Assembly (NCBI RefSeq): GCF_015710975.1
Contig: NZ_CP049783.1
Span: 5,280,001-5,344,000, forward strand
DNA length: 64,000 nt
Source of the DNA: Paenibacillus polymyxa
GTDB lineage: Bacteria > Bacillota > Bacilli > Paenibacillales > Paenibacillaceae
Direction: 5' to 3'
Part shown: positions 57,291-64,000 of the stretch, in pieces
Position numbering within the stretch: the stretch's first letter is position 1
Layout: the number at the start of each line of letters is the position of its first letter
Made by a program: the position numbers and the translations under genes
The notes under the pieces: model-generated
Seen by the model: the letters and a program-made list of their open reading frames with translations, nothing else
Database searches by the model: none
What the model was told of the DNA's origin: nothing

Positions 57291-58043
57291 TCAAATGGAA
57301 TAGTTATATTCTGGTGTAATTCGCTTCAGAAATTGCTGAGTACGTTCCTCTTTGGGGTGATTAAAAATAGCGTCCGGTGTGCCTTCTTCGATAATATGGC
57401 CACCATCCATAAAAACCACATGATTAGAAACATCACGCGCAAAGCCCATCTCATGTGTCACAACAATCATTGTTATGCCTTCCTTTGCGATTTTGCGGAT
57501 CACCGACAGCACCTCACCCACCAGTTCAGGATCTAATGCCGAAGTCGGCTCATCGAACAAAATCACCTCCGGGTTCAGCGCCAAAGCGCGCGCGATGCCG
57601 ACACGCTGCTGCTGCCCGCCGGATAGCTGGCTCGGATAATGATTCAGTTTTTCGCCGAGGCCAACCTTTTCCAGCACTTCAATACTGATTTTTTTGGCTT
57701 CCTCCTGCTTAACCTTGCGGACAACAATGAGTCCCTCCATGACATTTTCCAGCGCAGTTTTATGCTTGAACAAATGATATTGCTGGAACACCATAGCCGT
57801 CTTTTTACGCAAGGCCAAGACATCCTTCTTCGCAGGTCGCTTGCAGTTCACGGTAAAATCGCCAATGCTGACTTCTCCGTCATTCGGCTTTTCCAGATAA
57901 TTAATGCAGCGTAGCAAGGTTGTTTTTCCTGAACCGCTTGGTCCTAAGATAACAACGACCTCGCCTTTGTTTACCGTCAAATCAATGCCTTTGAGCACTT
58001 CATGTTTGCCGAACGACTTTGTAATATTTTGCAGACGGATCAT
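57291..58043 (-). CDS. Amino-acid (cystine-type) ABC transporter ATPase
   Basis: 250-aa ATPase: Walker [10 protein letters not shown] (near residues 34-42), Q-loop [10 protein letters not shown], signature [15 protein letters not shown], Walker [15 protein letters not shown]-loop [11 protein letters not shown]. It is of the polar amino acid uptake type, equivalent to TcyN. The ATG overlaps the permease stop (ATGA). It drives the two permeases encoded upstream. Confidence 0.92.
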   Translation of the reverse strand: MIRLQNITKSFGKHEVLKGIDLTVNKGEVVVILGPSGSGKTTLLRCINYLEKPNDGEVSIGDFTVNCKRPAKKDVLALRKKTAMVFQQYHLFKHKTALENVMEGLIVVRKVKQEEAKKISIEVLEKVGLGEKLNHYPSQLSGGQQQRVGIARALALNPEVILFDEPTSALDPELVGEVLSVIRKIAKEGITMIVVTHEMGFARDVSNHVVFMDGGHIIEEGTPDAIFNHPKEERTQQFLKRITPEYNYSI

Positions 58044-58750
58044 GATGCTCGACCTCCATTAAACACATTGATTTTTTTCTCCACCAAGCCGGATATTCGC
58101 TCAATCAATACCGTCAAGCCCCAAAATAGCAGTGCTGCCGCAATATACACCTCTAAATATTTCCAGTTGGTGGATGCCAGAATTTCAGCCTGTGCCTGGA
58201 TTTCCGTGACCGAAACCGTGAAGGCCAAGGTAGAGCCATGCAGCATCCCAATAACCGAATTCGTCAGGTTCGGCAAACTCACCACAAACGCCTGTGGAAA
58301 TACGATGCGTCTCAATACTTGCCATGTCGTCATACCAACCGCATAAGCCGCCTCAATTTGGCCCTTGTTGACCGACTGGATTCCGGAACGGACGACCTCA
58401 GACATATAGGCGCCACTGGTAATGGAGAACGAAATGAGTGCAAATACCATATAAGGAACGTCTTTGGATTGCAGTGACCAACCGAAATGCTTCGCTCCTG
58501 CATCAATCAACAAGGGCAAACTGAAATAAATAAGCAGCAGATGCATCAGCATCGGTGTACCTCGGATAAAAGTAACGTAAGCGTGAGAGATTTGCGACAA
58601 CACAGGAACGTTATAAATTCGTGCCAACGCCGTTATAATCCCGATGACCAACCCTGCTAGCACGGAAACCACTGTAATGATTAAAGTGTTGGGCAACGCC
58701 GAGAACAATCCCAAAAAGGCGGTGTATACAAATCCAAAGTCCAGACTCAT
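58040..58750 (-). CDS. Amino-acid (cystine-type) ABC transporter permease, second subunit
   Basis: 236-aa membrane protein with about five hydrophobic segments. It has the polar amino acid permease signature: [22 protein letters not shown] and the ATPase-contact loop [30 protein letters not shown], followed by RIVFPQA. Equivalent to TcyM. It overlaps both neighbours by four bases. Confidence 0.9.
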   Translation of the reverse strand: MSLDFGFVYTAFLGLFSALPNTLIITVVSVLAGLVIGIITALARIYNVPVLSQISHAYVTFIRGTPMLMHLLLIYFSLPLLIDAGAKHFGWSLQSKDVPYMVFALISFSITSGAYMSEVVRSGIQSVNKGQIEAAYAVGMTTWQVLRRIVFPQAFVVSLPNLTNSVIGMLHGSTLAFTVSVTEIQAQAEILASTNWKYLEVYIAAALLFWGLTVLIERISGLVEKKINVFNGGRAS

Positions 58751-59526
58751 ATGCCTTTACCTCCTTTACTCAGACGAGGACTTCTCAGGTAACGCACCAC
58801 AAAACCTTTTCGTTTTGCGGGCTCTTTCTGTACTGAATCTCTATGCTCATGCCGGAGAAGCGTATTTTCCAGCACCTTGAATAATTTTTGTACAATCAGA
58901 CTGATCACCAGATAGATAAGAGACAATGCGATATACGTTTCAACAAAATGCTGGGTAGCCGAGCCTAATGTTTGCGATTTTCCTGTCATCTCCATCGCAC
59001 CGATGGTAAACGCCAGCGAAGTATCCTTCAAATTACCAATGACCAGATTGGAAAATACGGGAACCACCACAGCCAGCGCTTGTGGCAAGATGATACGTGT
59101 AAAAGTCTGATAGCCTGACATGCCGACTGACTGTGCAGCCTCGATTTGTCCCCGATCTACAGCTCCTACACCAGACCTGATAATTTCAGAAATAAAGGCT
59201 CCACTGTTGAGCGCATAGGTCGCTACAGCAAACCACAGCACATCCCACCTGGAGGAATTGATATCCACCAGCTTTAGTAACTCTGGCAGGCCGTAATACA
59301 CCAGAAACAATTGAATTAGAATAGGGGTTCCACGGAAAAAAGAAACATACACCTGAGAAACACGTTTGAGAAATGGAATGTTATACATGCGAGGCAGCGC
59401 AACCAACAGACCAATGATCAGTCCCAACACAAGCGAGCTTGCCACAATAAACAAGGTGATGTGCAAATAGGACAGCATTTTCGGGATAAAGCTAAAAACA
59501 TAATCAATATTGAACTCTCTGCTCAT
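58747..59526 (-). CDS. Amino-acid (cystine-type) ABC transporter permease, first subunit
   Basis: 259-aa membrane protein, about five hydrophobic segments, with YVSFFRGTPILIQLFLVYYGLP and FISEIIRSGVGAVDRGQIEAAQSVGM followed by RIILPQA. It is paralogous to the downstream permease and forms a heterodimer with it, equivalent to TcyL. A basic C-terminal tail (KEPAKRKGF) is present. GGAGG precedes the ATG. A stable hairpin lies between it and the binding-protein gene. Confidence 0.9.
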   Translation of the reverse strand: MSREFNIDYVFSFIPKMLSYLHITLFIVASSLVLGLIIGLLVALPRMYNIPFLKRVSQVYVSFFRGTPILIQLFLVYYGLPELLKLVDINSSRWDVLWFAVATYALNSGAFISEIIRSGVGAVDRGQIEAAQSVGMSGYQTFTRIILPQALAVVVPVFSNLVIGNLKDTSLAFTIGAMEMTGKSQTLGSATQHFVETYIALSLIYLVISLIVQKLFKVLENTLLRHEHRDSVQKEPAKRKGFVVRYLRSPRLSKGGKGI

Positions 59527-59549
59527 ATGCCTGCCTCCTTTCTATACAT

Positions 59550-59584
59550 CAGCGGTCAGAATACATAAAGTACCCTGACCGCTG
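59550..59584 (-). other. Intercistronic hairpin after the cystine-binding-protein gene
   Basis: CAGCGGTCAG/CTGACCGCTG, a 10-bp perfect stem without a U-run, between the binding protein and the first permease. Probably protects the upstream mRNA and uncouples binding-protein from permease levels. Confidence 0.65.
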
Positions 59585-59602
59585 AAATGTCCAAGTCTGT
59601 CC

Positions 59603-60454
59603 TTACTTCTTACTGCTGGAACCTACTTTTTTCACATCCTCCAGGGACTTTGTGAAGTCCTCTCCAAGCCATTTGATGCTCAGCTTCGACAACGTGCCGT
59701 CGTCCTTCACTTCCTGAATGGCTTTGTCCAGGTCATCCGCCAATCCTTGCTCATTTTTGTTCAGTACATAGAGCACATCCGATTGAGTCAAAGGATCACC
59801 GACGGTTTTCAGAGCTACTTCTCCTTTTTCATCGGTGTTAAAACGGTTCGCAAAGTCTGTCGTAATGGTCGCATCTATACGGCCGCTCGTAATTTGTTGC
59901 ACCGTATCATTGGCTGCACCAGACGTATATACGATATTCAGAGCATCCCCGTGGGTTTTGTTATATTCTTTCAGCACATACGCCGCATTACTGGTTGGAC
60001 TGGTGAGTACCTTTTTCCCTTTTAAATCATCAATGGAATGAACGCTATTATTATCCTTCGCTACAGCCACTCTGTTCAGAAAAATGCTATACGGATTTTT
60101 GTTGAACAGATACTTGGCTTCGCGTTCCGGGTTTTTCTCCATTTGATGCGATACCAGATCGATCTTGCCGGCATCGAGACTGAGCAGCAGATTTCCAAAA
60201 TCCATCGTTTTGAATTCAAACTCGTATTGAGGCAGGCGCTTGTCCAGCTCCTTAATCAGCTCCACATCAAAGCCTGTTAAATTTCCATTTTCGTCAATAA
60301 AGCATACATTTTTAAATTGAGTACCTGTGCCTACGATAATTTTCTTCACGTCTCCGCTTGAACCTGACGCACTAGACGTGTCATCTGAGGAACCGCAGCC
60401 TGCCAACACCAGAATGATTGCCATAACAGACAATATTGCAAACCACTTTTTCAT
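59603..60454 (-). CDS. Cystine-type ABC transporter substrate-binding lipoprotein
   Basis: 283-aa lipoprotein: lipobox LAGC (17-20) after MKKWFAILSV, Ser-rich linker, then a family 3 binding protein (FIDENGNLTGFDVELIKELDKRLPQYEFEFKTMDFGNLLLSLDAGKIDL, about residues 58-105; key motif GFDVEL), with later DLKGKKVLTSPTSN. Of the TcyJ/TcyK type, binding cystine or related sulfur amino acids. The ATG at 60454 follows GGGGG. Transcribed from the promoter at 60564-60592, which lies below the LysR gene. Confidence 0.9.
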   Translation of the reverse strand: MKKWFAILSVMAIILVLAGCGSSDDTSSASGSSGDVKKIIVGTGTQFKNVCFIDENGNLTGFDVELIKELDKRLPQYEFEFKTMDFGNLLLSLDAGKIDLVSHQMEKNPEREAKYLFNKNPYSIFLNRVAVAKDNNSVHSIDDLKGKKVLTSPTSNAAYVLKEYNKTHGDALNIVYTSGAANDTVQQITSGRIDATITTDFANRFNTDEKGEVALKTVGDPLTQSDVLYVLNKNEQGLADDLDKAIQEVKDDGTLSKLSIKWLGEDFTKSLEDVKKVGSSSKK

Positions 60455-60563
60455 ATGAATCCCCCTCATCTCTTTGCATATCAGCAGTTTGCGACATACA
60501 TGGTAGCTATAACATTTGATATTTTATAATTCCTATAAGCTTAATTGGTTTTAGGATGTGATT

Positions 60564-60592
60564 AATTTAACACTTGGAAATCAATACGTCAA
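60564..60592 (-). promoter_or_regulatory. Promoter of the cystine-transport gene set
   Basis: Minus-strand TTGACG (60587-60592), a 17-base spacer, TAAATT (60564-60569). The LysR-type palindrome at 60603-60619 lies just upstream. Confidence 0.65.
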
Positions 60593-60602
60593 TCCACCAA
60601 CC

Positions 60603-60619
60603 TATAGAACTTTTCTATA
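60603..60619. promoter_or_regulatory. Candidate LysR-regulator binding site
   Basis: TATAGAACTTTTCTATA, a 17-base palindrome with a T-N11-A core, centred about 54 bases before the expected transcription start of the transporter genes. It overlaps the stop codon of the lysR gene itself. Confidence 0.6.
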
Positions 60620-61505
60620 ACAAAACAGCCTCCCTGAAGCCTTCTGTCAGTGCATCTGCAAAATCCGAGGTCACTGCGCAGTCTTCTTTGGCCGCGATTA
60701 TGCTAATCTGCATAGATACCCCAGCCACCTCTGGAACATGAATGCGGAACAGCTTCTGATCCTTCACTTCACGGTTCACACAGACATCCGGTAAAAAGGC
60801 AATGCCCGCCTCTTGCAATACCAGCTTTTTGGCCGTGACCACATTGTCTACCTGAAAAGCTATATCCGGTGGCTGCTCCAGTGATTCAAAAGATCGATGA
60901 ATCCTCATCCAATCTAATGATCCGCATTCAAAAAACACCAGTGTTTCACGTTGGATATCCTGTATGCTAGCCTTACCTGTCTTCGTAAACGGATGGCCTT
61001 CATATACATACAGGGAAATCGGGTCTTCATAAAATGCAAGCGTACGAATAGCCGGATGCATCACTTTACGGACAAAACTAATGTCTACCTCACGGTTCAA
61101 CAGCTTATGTACCAGTTGATCCGTCGTAGCCGTCACAATTTTGTAGTTGATTTCCGGATACCGAGCACGAAGCTGCTTTAATATTTCAGGAATAATGTAG
61201 TTCGACACCGATATCGTGCAGCCGATTCGAATTTGCTGAGGGGCTTTCTTGCGCTGTTGAAGTTTTTGCTTCCCTTTTTGCAGCACTTGGAGCATCTGCT
61301 CTGCATAAGGAAGAAACTTTCGTCCATCCTCGGTCAGAATCGTTTGTTTGCTTTGACGGTCGAATAACTTACACTCAAGCTCGCGTTCCAGCGTCTGAAT
61401 CCGGGCTGTGACAGAGGGCTGTGACAAGAACAACGCTTCTGCCGCCTTATTAAAACTTCCATAATGATTCACGTATACAAAGGCTTCCATATTCTCGATA
61501 TTCAT
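60615..61505 (-). CDS. LysR-family transcriptional regulator of the sulfur-salvage locus
   Basis: 296 aa. N-terminal winged helix (FVYVNHYGSFNKAAEALFLSQPSVTARIQTLEREL, about 8-42; key residues A, S-Q-P-S-V) followed by the effector-binding domain (RIGCTISVSNYIIPEIL). Probably the counterpart of YtlI, activator of the B. subtilis ytm operon, answering sulfur status. The ATG at 61505 follows GGGGGA by seven bases; TTG two codons earlier is an unlikely start. Its own promoter is at 61566-61594. It sits between the oxidation genes and the transporter genes. Confidence 0.9.
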   Translation of the reverse strand: MNIENMEAFVYVNHYGSFNKAAEALFLSQPSVTARIQTLERELECKLFDRQSKQTILTEDGRKFLPYAEQMLQVLQKGKQKLQQRKKAPQQIRIGCTISVSNYIIPEILKQLRARYPEINYKIVTATTDQLVHKLLNREVDISFVRKVMHPAIRTLAFYEDPISLYVYEGHPFTKTGKASIQDIQRETLVFFECGSLDWMRIHRSFESLEQPPDIAFQVDNVVTAKKLVLQEAGIAFLPDVCVNREVKDQKLFRIHVPEVAGVSMQISIIAAKEDCAVTSDFADALTEGFREAVLL

Positions 61506-61565
61506 ACGCAAGTCCCCCAGTAAGTTTTATATACATTTATCCAATGAGTTAACTTGGTTTTTTGT

Positions 61566-61594
61566 ATCATAGAACTCACTTAACGACCTGTCAA
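61566..61594 (-). promoter_or_regulatory. Promoter of the lysR gene
   Basis: Minus-strand TTGACA (61589-61594), a 17-base spacer, TATGAT (61566-61571). Confidence 0.75.
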
Positions 61595-61612
61595 TGGAAA
61601 TATTGAAAATAT

Positions 61613-62143
61613 CTATAACTTTAACAGTTCATTTAGTTCTTTAACCGAACGGTCCAATCGTACAACCAACTCTTCGGACAATCCATATGCTCCACCCGGC
61701 AGGCGCTCGACCCACTGATCCACCGCATACACCCCACCAAGAATATGTCTTCCCCCCAGCGCGTTGAGCACCGGCTTCAGGGCGTAGTCAATGACCAGCA
61801 GATGGGCCAGTGTACCGCCGATAAATAAAGGCAAGACAGGCTTCTCTCTCAGACCTTCCTGCGGAACCAGATCCAGAAATATTTTCAATAGCCCTGAATA
61901 GGCGGCTTTATATACTGGCGAAGCCACAATGACGGCATCTGCGTCTGCAAGCAACGCAAGCGATGCTGTGACGTCGGGACTATTAAAGTTAGCTTTGATC
62001 AAATCCTCAGCTGGCAAGTCGACCACATTCAGTAATGTAACCTCTGCTCCAGCCTCCCGTAACTGCTCAGTTGCATAGTGAATCAGGCCGTACAAACGGG
62101 ATTGTGTAGATGGACTGCCTGATAGGATGACAACCTTGGACAT
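61613..62143 (-). CDS. NADPH-dependent FMN reductase (SsuE-like)
   Basis: 176-aa flavodoxin-like enzyme. It starts MSKVVILSGSPSTQSRLYG, the phosphate-binding loop of SsuE-type reductases, followed by ADAVIVASPVYKAAYSGLLKIFLDLVPQ and PVLPLFIGGT. It provides reduced FMN to the two flavin-dependent monooxygenases of the locus. AGGAGG precedes the ATG, 17 bases after the CmoJ-like gene. Confidence 0.9.
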   Translation of the reverse strand: MSKVVILSGSPSTQSRLYGLIHYATEQLREAGAEVTLLNVVDLPAEDLIKANFNSPDVTASLALLADADAVIVASPVYKAAYSGLLKIFLDLVPQEGLREKPVLPLFIGGTLAHLLVIDYALKPVLNALGGRHILGGVYAVDQWVERLPGGAYGLSEELVVRLDRSVKELNELLKL

Positions 62144-62160
62144 CTCATTCCCTCCTTCTG

Positions 62161-63501
62161 TTATACGTCAACTTTCACTTTGGACCTGGCTGCTGTATAA
62201 CGATTCTCAGGAATCGGTACGCCCAGGTTTTCACGCAATGTGCTAAATTCATAATCCTGACGGTAAATACCGCGCTCCTGCAAAATAGGCACAACTAGAT
62301 TTACGAAATCATGTAGGCCCGTTGGCACGTCGGAACCGATAATGAATCCGTCTGCGCCTTTTCCTTCAAACCACTCTTGCACTCGATCCGCCACCTGCTC
62401 AGCAGTCCCAATAAAAGAGGTTCTCGGCGTAGCTGAACGTAATGCAACCTCACGCAGGGTCAAATTCTGCTCTTTGGCTGTTCGTTTGATTTTATCTGTA
62501 CCACTGCGGAATGAATTACTGCCAATACCCTCAAGCTCAGGGAATGGCTCATCCAGCGGATATTGTGAGAAATCATGATGATCGAAAAAACGCCCCAAAT
62601 ATTTTAACGCAGCCTCGATCGTTACTAGATTGGTAATCTCCTCATACTTGCGTTCCGCTTCCTCTGGCGTACTGCCAATAATCGGCGAAATGCCTGGCAA
62701 AATGACAATATCCTCTTCTGATCTGCCATAGCGCACCGCACGTTCCTTCACATCACGGTAAAACTGCTGTGCTTCCTCCAAGGTTTCATGTCCTGTAAAT
62801 ACAGCATCCGCTTCCTTGGCAGCCAGGTTTTTGCCATCTTCTGAGGAACCCGCCTGGAAAATGACCGGCTGTCCCTGCTTGGATCGCCCAATGTTAAGCG
62901 GACCCTGCACAGAGAAAAACTCACCTTTGTGGTTCAGTGTATGCAGCTTGTCGGGATCAAAGAATACGCCGGCTTCCTTATCACGAACGAACGCATCCTC
63001 TTCCCACGAGTCCCACAGTCCTTTGGTCACCTGCAAATATTCATCGGCAATTTTATAACGCTGTGGATGCGATGGATGCTCCCCTTTGTTAAAGTTAAGA
63101 GCAGAACCTTCCAGCGGGGAAGTCACTACATTCCAGCCTGCACGCCCTCCACTAATATGATCAATGGAAGAAAACTGGCGTGCTACCGTGAACGGTTCGC
63201 TATAGGAAGTCGACAATGTGCCGACCAGTCCGATATGCTTCGTCACCCCAGCCAAAGCAGACAAAATCGTAATTGGCTCAAAACGGTTCAGAAAGTGAGG
63301 AATGGATTTTTCGTTAATAAACAAACCGTCTGCGATAAATACGAGATCAAACTTCCCTTCCTCTGCCTTTTGCGCCTGCGTTTTATAAAATTCAAAATTA
63401 ACACTGGCATCCGCCGGTACATCAGGGTGGCGCCAAGTCGTCATGCTTCCCCCAACACCGTGAATTATCGCACCCAATTTAATCTGTCTATTCTTAGCCA
63501 T
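62161..63501 (-). CDS. LLM-class flavin-dependent monooxygenase of the NtaA/SnaA/DszA group (YtnJ/CmoJ-like)
   Basis: 446-aa TIM-barrel monooxygenase. Family motifs: [17 protein letters not shown] at the start, [30 protein letters not shown]-like [14 protein letters not shown], and [17 protein letters not shown]. It resembles B. subtilis YtnJ, which acts in breakdown of S-modified cysteine conjugates. It uses FMNH2 from the SsuE-like reductase next to it. GAGAGGTGG precedes the ATG, 29 bases after the glutaredoxin-like gene. Confidence 0.9.
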   Translation of the reverse strand: MAKNRQIKLGAIIHGVGGSMTTWRHPDVPADASVNFEFYKTQAQKAEEGKFDLVFIADGLFINEKSIPHFLNRFEPITILSALAGVTKHIGLVGTLSTSYSEPFTVARQFSSIDHISGGRAGWNVVTSPLEGSALNFNKGEHPSHPQRYKIADEYLQVTKGLWDSWEEDAFVRDKEAGVFFDPDKLHTLNHKGEFFSVQGPLNIGRSKQGQPVIFQAGSSEDGKNLAAKEADAVFTGHETLEEAQQFYRDVKERAVRYGRSEEDIVILPGISPIIGSTPEEAERKYEEITNLVTIEAALKYLGRFFDHHDFSQYPLDEPFPELEGIGSNSFRSGTDKIKRTAKEQNLTLREVALRSATPRTSFIGTAEQVADRVQEWFEGKGADGFIIGSDVPTGLHDFVNLVVPILQERGIYRQDYEFSTLRENLGVPIPENRYTAARSKVKVDV

Positions 63502-63530
63502 GGCTCTTCCACCTCTCTTGAATATAATTG

Positions 63531-63800
63531 TTATACCGCTTGATTATAACTTTCCAGCACTTTACCCAGCTCTTCCAGATCCGGGTTAAGAAGTGCTTCA
63601 TATTTGTTATCTCCGCCTACCTCTACGACAGGAACATAGCGAATACCATATTTGGTCTCCAACACATCACGCAGTGCATCATTACCGTCCACTTGGATAT
63701 TTTCATACGGCTGATTTTGGGATTCTAGGTACGATTTTATCTCTCCACAAAAATGACAGCCGGTTTTGCTCCACACTACAACTTTAGGTTTGGATGACAT
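63531..63800 (-). CDS. Glutaredoxin-like protein (YtnI/CmoI-like)
   Basis: 89-aa thioredoxin-fold protein with CHFC (15-18) in [16 protein letters not shown] and the cis-Pro YVPVVEV. Resembles YtnI, always encoded with YtnJ-type monooxygenases. It may carry or reduce the sulfur product. The ATG at 63800 lies seven bases after GGAGG; an ATG two codons earlier is too close to it. First gene of the locus, behind the promoter at 63863-63891. Confidence 0.9.
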   Translation of the reverse strand: MSSKPKVVVWSKTGCHFCGEIKSYLESQNQPYENIQVDGNDALRDVLETKYGIRYVPVVEVGGDNKYEALLNPDLEELGKVLESYNQAV

Positions 63801-63862
63801 ATACATACCTCCGCGAGTTTAATGTTTATAATCCCGATTGATTAAATATGAATTATATCTAT

Positions 63863-63891
63863 AATGTATCCTGCTCCCTTCTTTCCGTCAA
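63863..63891 (-). promoter_or_regulatory. Promoter of the glutaredoxin-monooxygenase genes
   Basis: Minus-strand TTGACG (63886-63891), a 17-base spacer, TACATT (63863-63868). Upstream (about 63923-63936) an ATAGAAAATTTTA stretch loosely resembles half of the LysR palindrome. Confidence 0.55.
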
Positions 63892-64000
63892 TCGCTTGAC
63901 TAATAGACAATGGTAATTAAACGATAGAAAATTTTAATTTTATATTGCATTGAATCGGATAGGTGACAGCCTGTTATTTAAATTTGGGTAGATTAGAGTT

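Overview
The window looks like a chromosomal stretch from a Paenibacillus, probably the P. polymyxa group. This is inferred from gene content and style: SLH-domain surface proteins, strong GGAGG ribosome binding sites, sigma-A type promoters, a mccAB pair, a cystine/sulfur-salvage operon, zinc-free ribosomal protein paralogues and intracellular glycosidases. Nearly all genes lie on the minus strand. No tRNA, rRNA or CRISPR array was seen.

Layout. 1-367: 5' part of an IS1182-type transposase running off the left edge. 528-8584: two translationally coupled, very large SLH surface proteins made of Ig/cadherin-like repeats and ending in a lamin-tail-like domain; the upstream one carries four near-identical 297-bp DNA repeats. 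8.6-10.4 kb: zinc-limitation ribosomal proteins L31 and L33 (the L33 gene is only 49 codons), with a Zur-type box and non-coding or decayed DNA between them. 10.4-13.1 kb: an unknown protein and a marR-MFS efflux pair with a promoter/operator palindrome.

13.2-28.4 kb is the most unusual region. It is a seven-gene minus-strand operon: a secreted and membrane-anchored VWA protein, a large tubulin-superfamily protein, a 788-aa protein that I read as a nucleotide-binding-dead tubulin paralogue, a multi-pass VWA protein, a beta-sandwich protein, a zinc-ribbon GTPase, and a GAP1-like membrane protein. Divergently transcribed are a 50-aa membrane peptide and a zinc-ribbon membrane protein. The set resembles predicted GTPase-centred conflict/signalling systems; its function is unknown.

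28.6-38.4 kb: a large cytosolic esterase, mccB-mccA (reverse transsulfuration) with a good promoter, a small membrane protein, a DinG-like helicase, a Fur-boxed siderophore-binding lipoprotein and an RDD protein. 38.8-43.9 kb: an intracellular polysaccharide operon (heparinase II/III-like, a 636-aa unknown, GH88) behind a promoter whose -10 overlaps a perfect cre site. 44-45.7 kb: a CDF transporter and zinc-independent S14 with its own Zur box. 45.8-51.5 kb: a peptide/nickel-type ABC operon whose second permease gene is frameshifted. 51.7-54.9 kb: an LCM-type methyltransferase, an ArsR-type regulator and a secreted HExxH protease. 55-63.8 kb: a sulfur-compound salvage locus (glutaredoxin-like protein, two flavin monooxygenases, flavin reductase, LysR regulator, cystine-type ABC transporter, M20 amidohydrolase) comparable to the B. 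subtilis ytmI-ytnM operon.

No database search was run. Family calls come from motifs and remembered family features; start codons were chosen from visible ribosome binding sites and often differ from the longest open frame.
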